NCBI RefSeq assembly: GCF_000425485.1
Contig: NZ_KE384385.1
Location: 143,105-207,104, forward strand
Source of the DNA: Flavobacterium tegetincola DSM 22377
GTDB lineage: Bacteria; Bacteroidota; Bacteroidia; Flavobacteriales; Flavobacteriaceae
Reading direction: 5' to 3'
DNA length: 64,000 nucleotides
Below, in pieces: positions 26,989 to 35,124 of the stretch. Position 1 is the first letter of the stretch. Every line of letters begins with the position of its first letter. The notes under the pieces were generated by a model. That model was not told the DNA's origin and did no database searches. It worked only from the letters and a program-made list of their open reading frames with translations. The translations under genes were made by a program, and so were the position numbers.

Positions 26989-28842
26989 TTAAAACAAATC
27001 TTCAGGAGGAGTTAATAAATTTAATTTACTTTTCAATTCTGAGTTTAAAATGGTCAACCCAAATTGATACGACGCATTCATCCAACCAAAACCTTCTTCT
27101 GTAATGTAATTAAATTCGGTTCCTACGTTACCGTATTCGGCAAAAATTTTATGCGAACTACTTTCTAGATCGTACTTTTCGGGAATGGTTCCGTTAAAAT
27201 CCACTGCGTTTTTTGTTATCAACCACAACCAGCGGTACACCATTTCTTGAGCTTCTTCCATGTATCCGTAATTCAGCAAACCTTTCCATAAAAATATCTG
27301 ATGAGGTGCCCAGCCAAATGGATAATCCCATTGTCGGACTGGAGCGTCCGCTGGAATATTTCCAATGGATTTTTTAGTACTTCCTGAAATTCCACCTCTC
27401 ATTTTGAACTTAGAAAGTGTCTTTTTTACTAAAATTTCAGCTTGTTCCGCACTGCATAATTTTGCCCAAAGCGAATAAAATGTTGTTGCTGCTTCAAAAT
27501 TCTGCTGTTCTTTTAATTCAAAATTGTAATCAAAATACATTTCTTCATTTTCATTCCAGCACAAATCATTGATTTTCTGCTTTCTTGAAGTTGCTTTTTT
27601 CTGCCAATACTCCGAAGTGTATTTCGTGTTTTTATCCAATTGAAATTCATTATTGAAATAGTTTCCAATTAAAAATTCAATGTCCGTTTCATACTTATAA
27701 AGCAAACTGTTTAGAGCAACAGTGTTTAGATCAGCACAAATAGCTACCAATCGATTTGTGGTATCGTGACCGCTTTCTCGCATACTTCGATCGTGCATAA
27801 AGTAGTTGTCGAGTTCCGCGTCTACAATTTCACGTTCTAAATATTTCTTTTCAAAATCACGCAGCGGCAGCTTATACTTTAGTGCATATTTTTCTAAAAT
27901 ATCATCAAAATGTCCTGATTCTACTTCAAATGGAAGTCCAATTCCTTCTGCTTTATACCGATTTAATCCATTTGATGTCAATCGCTTTCCCTCGCCCATC
28001 CACACTTGCTGGTATTCTTTAATGCACGTTTTCAGGTGTTTTTCAATCCAAGAGATTTCCTGATTGGACTTCTTTAAAATATCAACTACTAACGAAGTAT
28101 ATAATGGCGGTTGGGTTCTAGAAAGATAATAACTTCGATTGGCATTCAGAATTTTTCCATAATGGTCAATTTGGTATTTAAAATTTTCTGCAATTGAAAT
28201 GGCAAGATCGACTTCGCCGTCAATTAAAAGTCCTTTTGCGATAAAATAACTGTCCCAACCGTACATTTCATTGAATCTACCACCAGGAACTACAAAAGGA
28301 ATTCCTCTTCCATCCTTCATTGCCAAAGCTAAAATTCCAGGTTGCCTGTTTAATGTGAGTTCAAATTCAGCAGAAATAAGGTGCGGTAATGCAACCACTT
28401 TTAATTTTGAATAAGAAGCCTCGAGGTTTTTAAAATACTCAAACGCATCGTTATCACTTGCAGGAACATACAAATAGGAAAACTCACTTTGTGTCTTTTC
28501 GTCCGTGAGAATTTGCTGTATTCCGTCGGCATCAATAGTTCGAGTTAAGCCTTTCCAATACAATGTTTTTATTTTTCTAGAAATTCGTTCAACAGGATTT
28601 TCTAAAATTTCATCTAAATCAACTTCTGTAAATTCCGTTTGAGTTTTTTTGGCCAAAGCCAATTCTTGAAGTAAATTAGACAAGTGATACGTTCCTTCAA
28701 TTACTACCGACTTGCCGTTTGCATCGTTCAAAACAAAGCGTTTTGGACCACAATCATCCACCGTGATTTTCTTATCATTGTCCGTATCTTCTTGGGCAAG
28801 CAAGGCTTTTAGTGTTGATTCAATATGTAGTTTAAGCTTCAT
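26989..28842 (-). CDS. Trehalase (glycoside hydrolase family 37)
   Basis: 617 residues. Both family signatures are readable: PGGRFNEMYGWDSY (186-199) and QWDYPFGWAPHQ (about 500-511); the general acid and base lie in the (alpha/alpha)6 barrel around them. It splits alpha,alpha-trehalose into two glucose. No signal peptide is seen, so it should act in the cytoplasm on imported sugar. The N-terminus contains DTDNDKKITVDD (19-30), which matches a calcium-binding EF-hand loop. It overlaps the MFS gene by 11 bases and is last in the TonB-MFS-trehalase operon. Confidence 0.9.
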   Translation of the reverse strand: MKLKLHIESTLKALLAQEDTDNDKKITVDDCGPKRFVLNDANGKSVVIEGTYHLSNLLQELALAKKTQTEFTEVDLDEILENPVERISRKIKTLYWKGLTRTIDADGIQQILTDEKTQSEFSYLYVPASDNDAFEYFKNLEASYSKLKVVALPHLISAEFELTLNRQPGILALAMKDGRGIPFVVPGGRFNEMYGWDSYFIAKGLLIDGEVDLAISIAENFKYQIDHYGKILNANRSYYLSRTQPPLYTSLVVDILKKSNQEISWIEKHLKTCIKEYQQVWMGEGKRLTSNGLNRYKAEGIGLPFEVESGHFDDILEKYALKYKLPLRDFEKKYLEREIVDAELDNYFMHDRSMRESGHDTTNRLVAICADLNTVALNSLLYKYETDIEFLIGNYFNNEFQLDKNTKYTSEYWQKKATSRKQKINDLCWNENEEMYFDYNFELKEQQNFEAATTFYSLWAKLCSAEQAEILVKKTLSKFKMRGGISGSTKKSIGNIPADAPVRQWDYPFGWAPHQIFLWKGLLNYGYMEEAQEMVYRWLWLITKNAVDFNGTIPEKYDLESSSHKIFAEYGNVGTEFNYITEEGFGWMNASYQFGLTILNSELKSKLNLLTPPEDLF

Positions 28843-30052
28843 TTTTGGTAGTTAATTTTTTGAGAATAAAGAATGATATTAGCAATAAACCCATCGGGAT
28901 TAAAGTAAAATAAAATGCATTTTCTGGACCTTGATTTTGAAACAACCATCCGATAATTCGAGAACCTAACGTTCCTCCAAGTGCCGAAAATATTACGATT
29001 AAACCCGTCATAGAACTGTGTAGTTTTTGTGGCAAAGCACTTAAAACAACCGAATTCAAAAGCGGGTAAATTGGTGCTATAAACAACCCAATTAATGGAA
29101 ATGCAAAACCAATTAGTGGAATATCCGCAAGAGAATTAATCGCTTTAACTTCTAATCCTACCGTTTTTGGAAGTACAAAAATCACAAGCAGCATTGCCGC
29201 TATTATGCAGAAAGTAAGTACCCAAATCCAGTTGATTTTCTTGGTAATATATCCTGCAGCAAGTCGTCCGACGGCTAATGAAATTGCTAAAATACTTGCC
29301 ATCATAATCCCTATATTTTCGGGAAGATGCAATACTTTTTCATTAAATGTTGGCAACCACGACATAATTCCTTGCTCAATCATTACAAAAAGAAAAACGT
29401 TTATTACAAAAACGATAGTAATGATCTTGGTAATTAATTTGAACATTTGCAGAAAATCGTCCATTAAATTGACACCTGGAATTGCTTCTGATTTTTCAAA
29501 TTTTGTAAACAATAAAAACACAAAGGACAGAAGAGAAATCGATGCCAAAAGCCAATACACGTTGAGCCAGGAATCAGGATTTTCAGTAGTATTGAATGCA
29601 GGAAAAAGGAAATAAGCTAACGCAATTCCAATCATAAAGACACCTTCAATAGAACTCATCAGCGAATTATGTTCTTTTTGATTTTCGGTAACTGTTCCAA
29701 TTAAGGAATAAACAGAAACTTTTATCAACGCAAATGAAATTCCCACTGTAGCAAATAAAATTTTAGCCGAATTAAATGAGTTGCCATAATACATACTTAA
29801 ACTTGCAATGGTAACCAATCCAAGTCCAATGAGCATTGCTTTTTTATAACCAATTCTGGGCAAAAAAGACGCAATAAAAAAGGAAACGATGGCAATGGGC
29901 AAATCTTTAAATGCTTCAAGTATGCTTGCTTGTACTTCATTAACTCCGTAATTTTTCTGGGATTTTAAGATCACAATTCCTACGCTGTTGAGTAAAATTG
30001 CAAAAACGAAGTAATTTAGGTACAAGGAGATTTTTATTCCTATGTTTTTCAT
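28832..30052 (-). CDS. Major facilitator superfamily sugar carrier
   Basis: 406 residues with about twelve membrane helices and the MFS loop signature in weak form after helix 2 (FLPRIGYKKAMLIGLG). A long central loop contains EKSEAIPGVNLMDDFLQ. Its place between a TonB receptor and a trehalase and beside a LacI regulator makes trehalose (or maltose-type disaccharide) the likely substrate, moved from periplasm to cytoplasm. Its sequence alone would only say general MFS transporter. The gene overlaps the trehalase start and lies 89 bases after the receptor stop. Confidence 0.85.
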   Translation of the reverse strand: MKNIGIKISLYLNYFVFAILLNSVGIVILKSQKNYGVNEVQASILEAFKDLPIAIVSFFIASFLPRIGYKKAMLIGLGLVTIASLSMYYGNSFNSAKILFATVGISFALIKVSVYSLIGTVTENQKEHNSLMSSIEGVFMIGIALAYFLFPAFNTTENPDSWLNVYWLLASISLLSFVFLLFTKFEKSEAIPGVNLMDDFLQMFKLITKIITIVFVINVFLFVMIEQGIMSWLPTFNEKVLHLPENIGIMMASILAISLAVGRLAAGYITKKINWIWVLTFCIIAAMLLVIFVLPKTVGLEVKAINSLADIPLIGFAFPLIGLFIAPIYPLLNSVVLSALPQKLHSSMTGLIVIFSALGGTLGSRIIGWLFQNQGPENAFYFTLIPMGLLLISFFILKKLTTKNEA

Positions 30053-30141
30053 GTGTTCCGATTTAGTTATAAATGTACAAATAAACCAAATGCTGTCTTT
30101 GAGAACAGCATTTGGAAACTATTAACTAAACAATTCAATTA

Positions 30142-32787
30142 TTAAAAATCTAGAGCTACTGACAATCTAAAGGTCCGTCCTAATATTGGTCGTGCCATAA
30201 ATACATCGCTTGACGAAGAAGTAGTTTGCCTTGGATCTCCTTCTGTTAAACCAATTGCATTGAACAAGTTTGAACCGTCTAACCCAAATCTCAAATTATT
30301 AACGGTGTAACTTAATCCTGCTCCAACTTCATTGAAAGCGGGTAAAACTTGTTTGTTGTCTTGATTGGTGTATTTTTTGTCAAAATAAGTCACATTTACA
30401 TAAGCAGCTAACTGTTTTGTAATGTCCACTTCTGGACGCAACGTGTAGAAGAAAGTTGGAATTCTTCTTGCCGTATTTCCATTAAAATTAAATTCAGATC
30501 CATCGCCGTTGGTTCCTGTAAAATTATCGTATTCTGGTTTCTGGAACGTAAAGTTTAATCCCAATCTAAAAATAGAATAGCGTACATTGGTTTCTACTTC
30601 AAGTCCAACATTATTGATATCGGCAAATTTATTTTCAGAAGAACCATCTGATAAAATATCCGTAAAGGCCACATTCTCTAAATTCATGTGAAACAAATTG
30701 GCATTTAAGGAAATAAATGAATTTGCAAACTTATACCCCAATTCTAACTGATTGACCATGGTATTTTCCAACTTACTTAAATCAGCAGCATTGTCATAAA
30801 AAGCCTCCTCAATTGGCGATCTGAAGCCGTGACTGTATCTAACATAAGAAGCCATTCTATCATTGAATTTGTAATTTACCGCACCTGTGTAGGAAATTTC
30901 ACTTACGTCATATCGCCAATATGTATATGGATTACCTATGATGGTAGTTACCGCATCATCAGCTGTATTATCATCTAGAATTCCTAAATTTTCCGCTCCA
31001 AAACGTGCGTTATCTCTATACCCTGAATATTTGTCTTTATTATATCTTAAACCTGCATTCAATGTCAATTTATCCGAAGCTTCAAATTCCGCATCCACAT
31101 AAATATCATTAAGAAGCCCTTTAGTTTGAGCATCCCGTTCCAACCATGTAATTCTCTCAATACCGTTATAAGTATGATTTACACCCGTTGTTGTGTTTTC
31201 TACATTCAGCAATCTTGGATTGTCTGAAACATCTACTAAATAACTGTTCCAGTTCCAATATTGGTTAGATTTCCAATTGGAATAATAATATCCCGCAGTA
31301 ATAGTCAGTGGCTCTAAATCAAATGTAAAAGATAAATTATTGGCAAAGTTTTGCATTTTCTTGTGAATGTACCAATGATCGGCTCGCATCACCAATGAAT
31401 TTGGATCTAAATTTCCTCCTCCATCAACATAAGTAAACTGGTAATCCGCTGCATTTCCGGTGCTTCCTGGAACAATATCCGTGTAAGCTGCTTGAGTCCA
31501 AGGTCCACCATTTGGAAAAATAGCATTGTAATTTAAATCGATTTGCGTATTTCTAAATGCATTTTTGACCGTTATTTTATCTGCTATTTTCTTTTTAAAT
31601 TCAGCACCAATTGCATCTACAACCGGATGCACTCCATCTTCTAAATCTGCTTTAAAAGTTCCTCCGCCAAATTGCGGTACATTTAAGTTTGAGAAATTTA
31701 CCGAAGTCAGCGTTCCATAATTTGGATTAAATCCATCAATTCCTTCAATCTTACCATTAGAACTCTTAAGGGGAATAGGCAAGAAAAAAGCATTTCTATC
31801 GTCTAATTTTTTATAATTAATTCGGAAATAGCCACCATCGTCAAACCTGTACGTCAAGTTCATTTTTATCTGTCCTCCTTTGTTTGCAGAAAAACCAGTT
31901 TCTCTGATACCTTCATCCACGCGGTAAAAGCCACCTACATTGAAAAATAATTTATCTTTCACTAAAGCACCACTTAAGTTCAGGTCGTTTCTAAACAATC
32001 CATAATCACCCGTAGTAAATTTTGCTCTTCCTTTAAACTCGTTTTGTCCCGTTTTAGAAATAAAGTTGATAATTCCTCCAGGAGCATTTGTAGCAAAAAT
32101 GGATGCCGAGCCACCTCGAACCGCTTCCATCTTACTTAATGTTTCGTCCAGGCGATAAAAACTGTCTGCATTGGCAAATTGCAACGCGCCGTCTTCAAAA
32201 ACAGGCAATCCATCTTCTTGGATTTGAACATATTCATAAGCTCCAGCAGAAGGAATTCCTCTTGCAAATAAATTATTTCCTACCTCACCGCCCGACGTTT
32301 CCACAACAAATCCAGGAATGGTTTGTAGCAGTGCCGCTGTACTCAATGGTGCTCTATTTTCAATTGCTTTGGCACCTAAAGTTGTAATGGCAATACTTGA
32401 TTCCAGCTTTGTTCTTGGATTTGAAGATCCTGTAATGACCACTTCATTTAAGCTTTCGGTTAATGTGGCAAGTTTCACATCTTGGATTTTATTTTCGCCC
32501 GCTGCTATTGAAATTTCTTTTTCAACCGCAGAATAACCTATGCTACTTGCGATCATTGTGTATACGCCAGCGGCCACGTTGGAAAATTTAAAATTCCCAT
32601 CTCCATCTGTTACCGCATTTTTATCCGCATTTTTTAAAGAAACATTTACACCGGGAACAGTACGTCCATTTTCATCGAAAACTTTTCCTGAAATGGAACC
32701 GTTTCCTTGCGCAAATGCATTTGAAGGCTGAAAAACCAACAGTAACAACAGCATAAAACCTGTTGTATAAAAGTCAAATTGTTTCAT
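30142..32787 (-). CDS. TonB-dependent outer membrane receptor, likely for trehalose or a related glucoside
   Basis: 881 residues. A signal peptide ends near AFAQ, then a carboxypeptidase-like domain (GSISGKVFDENGRTVPGVNV), then a plug with ENRAPLSTAALLQTIPGFVVE and EAVRGGSASIFATNAPGGIINF, then a beta-barrel ending in FRLSVALDF. No SusD partner is encoded beside it, so it is a plain TonB transporter. It leads the operon that continues with MFS carrier and trehalase and faces two LacI-type operators, which makes a sugar ligand likely. Its plug resembles those of iron-siderophore receptors, so the ligand rests on context. Confidence 0.88.
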   Translation of the reverse strand: MKQFDFYTTGFMLLLLLVFQPSNAFAQGNGSISGKVFDENGRTVPGVNVSLKNADKNAVTDGDGNFKFSNVAAGVYTMIASSIGYSAVEKEISIAAGENKIQDVKLATLTESLNEVVITGSSNPRTKLESSIAITTLGAKAIENRAPLSTAALLQTIPGFVVETSGGEVGNNLFARGIPSAGAYEYVQIQEDGLPVFEDGALQFANADSFYRLDETLSKMEAVRGGSASIFATNAPGGIINFISKTGQNEFKGRAKFTTGDYGLFRNDLNLSGALVKDKLFFNVGGFYRVDEGIRETGFSANKGGQIKMNLTYRFDDGGYFRINYKKLDDRNAFFLPIPLKSSNGKIEGIDGFNPNYGTLTSVNFSNLNVPQFGGGTFKADLEDGVHPVVDAIGAEFKKKIADKITVKNAFRNTQIDLNYNAIFPNGGPWTQAAYTDIVPGSTGNAADYQFTYVDGGGNLDPNSLVMRADHWYIHKKMQNFANNLSFTFDLEPLTITAGYYYSNWKSNQYWNWNSYLVDVSDNPRLLNVENTTTGVNHTYNGIERITWLERDAQTKGLLNDIYVDAEFEASDKLTLNAGLRYNKDKYSGYRDNARFGAENLGILDDNTADDAVTTIIGNPYTYWRYDVSEISYTGAVNYKFNDRMASYVRYSHGFRSPIEEAFYDNAADLSKLENTMVNQLELGYKFANSFISLNANLFHMNLENVAFTDILSDGSSENKFADINNVGLEVETNVRYSIFRLGLNFTFQKPEYDNFTGTNGDGSEFNFNGNTARRIPTFFYTLRPEVDITKQLAAYVNVTYFDKKYTNQDNKQVLPAFNEVGAGLSYTVNNLRFGLDGSNLFNAIGLTEGDPRQTTSSSSDVFMARPILGRTFRLSVALDF

Positions 32788-32868
32788 AATATTTTGTTTT
32801 AATTACTAATAGAGTTTGTTGAATGGTAAATTTAAGTACTTATTAACGTTTCAATAAGAAATTTGTTC

Positions 32869-32905
32869 CGAAAACGTTTTCGAAACCACCGAAAACGTTT
32901 TCGGT
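32869..32905. promoter_or_regulatory. Tandem LacI-type palindromic operators
   Basis: Two copies of CGAAAACGTTTTCG, at 32869-32882 and 32890-32903; the second extends to a perfect 18-base palindrome (32888-32905). Their centres are 21 bases apart, two helical turns, so two dimers could bind on one face. The central CG and the A-T-rich arms fit LacI/GalR operators. They lie between the divergent TonB and lacI-type genes. Outside them are two mirror copies of TTAAGTACTTA (32832-32842 and, inverted, 32914-32924). Confidence 0.85.
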
Positions 32906-32948
32906 AAAGAAAGTAAGTACTTAATCATAAATTGTTTACTTTTAGTGC

Positions 32949-33977
32949 ATGAATGATACAAAGCTAACAGATATAGCGGCGGCAGTTGGTGTTTCCGTAA
33001 CAACCGTCTCAAAAGCACTTAAAGGTTATCCCGATATTAATAAAGATACACGCGCTCGAATCATTGAAATGGCGGAGAAAATGAATTATCTTCCCAATGA
33101 AAATGCTGTAAATTTACGTACCAATCAGACCAAAACAATTGGTGTTATCATTCCCACCACGGTACATCACTTTTTTTCAAGTGTATTAAACGGTATTTTA
33201 GATGAAGCAGAAAAAAGAGGTTACCTCGTAATTATTTTGCAATCCAACGAAAAGTACGAATTGGAAAAAAAGCAAATTTCTTTACTAATGCAAAAAAGAG
33301 TGGATGGAATTCTCATCTCATTATCGAATGAAACAGATGATTTTTCGCACATTAATGCAGTATTAAACAAAGAAACGCCAGTGGTGTTATTTGATAAAAT
33401 TGCCAAGATGGTACACTGTTCAAAAGTGGTAATTGACGACCGGAAAGCAGCTTACGATGCTGTATCCTATTTAATTGGAAAAGGTTACAAGCGAATTGCT
33501 CATTTCCGCGGTTCTCTGGTTCCTCAAAATTCTATAGATCGTTTTTTAGGTTATAAAAAAGCACTGGAAGACCACGGAATTATTTTTGATCCCAATTTAG
33601 TATTTATGTGCGACCACAATACAGATTTTGAAGACGGATATGCAAATGCAAAAAAAATGGTTGAAAGTCAGCAAGAAATTGATGCAGTTTTTGCCATTAC
33701 AGATTTAGTAGCCATTGGAATTATAAAATATTTAAACGAGGTGGAGATTAAAATTCCTGAACAGATTGCTGTAATTGGTTTTAGTAATTGGTTCATGTCC
33801 ACCGTAATTTCACCAAAACTATCTACTGTCAATCAACCTGGTTATGATATTGGATTTAAGGCTGTTTCTATATTAATAGATGAAATCATTCAAGCAAAAA
33901 ATCACGTCCCAATTAAGCACCAAACTATTACGCTTCCCACAGAAATTATTGAAAGAGAATCTACGGTTAGAATATAA
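32949..33977 (+). CDS. LacI/GalR-family sugar-responsive regulator
   Basis: 342 residues. The N-terminal helix-turn-helix and hinge read LTDIAAAVGVSVTTVSKALKG (5-25) followed by a hinge helix near NAVNLRTNQT. The rest is a periplasmic-binding-protein-like sugar domain (IGVIIPTTVHHFFSSVLNGI, then CDHNTDFEDGY, and VIGFSNWFMS). It should bind the two palindromes in front of its own gene and control both itself and the divergent TonB-MFS-trehalase operon, with trehalose, a derivative or glucose as effector. Bacteroidetes LacI proteins can act as repressors or activators; the operator position near both starts suggests repression. Confidence 0.92.
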   Translation: MNDTKLTDIAAAVGVSVTTVSKALKGYPDINKDTRARIIEMAEKMNYLPNENAVNLRTNQTKTIGVIIPTTVHHFFSSVLNGILDEAEKRGYLVIILQSNEKYELEKKQISLLMQKRVDGILISLSNETDDFSHINAVLNKETPVVLFDKIAKMVHCSKVVIDDRKAAYDAVSYLIGKGYKRIAHFRGSLVPQNSIDRFLGYKKALEDHGIIFDPNLVFMCDHNTDFEDGYANAKKMVESQQEIDAVFAITDLVAIGIIKYLNEVEIKIPEQIAVIGFSNWFMSTVISPKLSTVNQPGYDIGFKAVSILIDEIIQAKNHVPIKHQTITLPTEIIERESTVRI

Positions 33978-34017
33978 ATTTAAATTAGTTTGCCGTAACC
34001 AAAAAACACTTTATCGC

Positions 34018-34371
34018 ATGAAATTCATTGCACCTCAATCCGCTGATCTACTACTTTCTGAAGCCGAAAAAGAAAACTTGTACCAAAAATTAATAGCACA
34101 ATTGAACAAGGATTTTAGTTTGGCAAATGAGTCTATTGATATTCCACTACTTAGTTCGGCGGAAGATTTGAAAACGATTTTACACGAAAAAATCTATCGA
34201 TTGATTCAATATAAATTTGCCGAATATCTGAATCTACTTTATATCGTTGATGTTTCTGAAACTGAAATTAAAAAGTTAGACGGTTCTGATATTTCAGAAT
34301 TATCGGGTCAAGTTGCTTTTTTGATTTTGAAAAGAGAATGGCAGAAAGTTTGGTTTAGGAATAAATTGTAA
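34018..34371 (+). CDS. Small cytoplasmic protein of unknown function
   Basis: 117 residues from the ATG at 34018; the longer open frame upstream lies inside the regulator gene. No signal peptide, membrane helix or known motif. It is mainly helical and acidic (SEAEKENLYQKLIAQLNKDF, then ILHEKIYRLIQYKFAEYLNLLYIVDV), with a Trp-rich end (REWQKVWFRNKL). I recall similar hypothetical proteins in flavobacteria but no function. It starts 40 bases after the LacI gene and could be read through from it. Confidence 0.65.
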   Translation: MKFIAPQSADLLLSEAEKENLYQKLIAQLNKDFSLANESIDIPLLSSAEDLKTILHEKIYRLIQYKFAEYLNLLYIVDVSETEIKKLDGSDISELSGQVAFLILKREWQKVWFRNKL

Positions 34372-34494
34372 CTTTATTTTTCACTCAATTTTTTTTGTCT
34401 TATTGAAAATTTCAACTTAGTTAAGAGTTATTGTGAGATGTTAAAAAGAAACTTACAATTAGTTAGGGATTATTCATTTTAAAAAATTCTCTAA

Positions 34495-35010
34495 TCAAAA
34501 ATAAACTCTAATAAACGGCATAAAAGCCTCATTATATACATTGTTTCTTTCTTTAAACAAAACATTATAACGCACTCCAATAGTTACATTATTGGTCCGG
34601 TAACCTGCACCAACAAATAGTGCGGTATTCCAAAAGTTATCCTTAAAATTATCTTCGTAAGTAGTATTGACACGAAGTTGTTCCAATTCTGCTGATAATT
34701 GTACTTGTTCTATAGGGTTCACTAAAGCAATTAAACTGGCTCCGTAAATATAGGATTCAAAGTTGTTTTTCCAACTCACATAACTTCCTTGCACTCCAGC
34801 TCCTGCAGAAAAATATTGATTGACGTCATAGATCGCACTTGGTGCCACCACAATGTTTGTAAAACCAGATCCAAAGCTCAAACCTAAAGTTCCACCATAA
34901 TGGATGCGCTCGGAAAAAGGAGTAGAATTTTGTGCTGAAGCAATTGGTACGCAAAAAATTGCAACAATAAGACCTAAAAATGTTGATTTCATATATTTCG
35001 TTGATTTCAT
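34495..35010 (-). CDS. Secreted beta-barrel-like protein divergent from sucA
   Basis: 171 residues; translation may start at 35010 or at the Met seven residues in (34992). The signal peptide ends near ASAQ. The mature part alternates aromatic and small residues in about eight strands (GGTLGLSFGSGF, FSAGAGVQGSYVSW, TALFVGAGYRTNNVTIGVRYNVLF) and ends in an aromatic residue, FIRVYF, as small outer membrane barrels do. Proteins like this in flavobacteria are sometimes labelled alpha-ketoglutarate decarboxylase in databases; that name seems to be carried over from the neighbouring sucA, since nothing here resembles that enzyme. Confidence 0.75.
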   Translation of the reverse strand: MKSTKYMKSTFLGLIVAIFCVPIASAQNSTPFSERIHYGGTLGLSFGSGFTNIVVAPSAIYDVNQYFSAGAGVQGSYVSWKNNFESYIYGASLIALVNPIEQVQLSAELEQLRVNTTYEDNFKDNFWNTALFVGAGYRTNNVTIGVRYNVLFKERNNVYNEAFMPFIRVYF

Positions 35011-35075
35011 ATTCTCTTTAAGATAAGTTTAAGTCATAAAAGTATAAAATATTTATTAGAGTGTGGTAATTGTTG

Positions 35076-35083
35076 TACTTTTG
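35076..35083 (+). promoter_or_regulatory. -7 box ahead of sucA
   Basis: TACTTTTG matches TAnnTTTG, 41 bases before the sucA ATG. No -33 box at standard spacing. Confidence 0.4.
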
Positions 35084-35124
35084 CCTAATCATTTTTATTA
35101 AAATTAGGACATTCAATATATATT

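Noticed and set aside
32832..32924. AAGTACTTA boxes as further LacI operators
   Set aside because: They do not resemble CGAAAACG half-sites, so they are noted only as a separate symmetric element.
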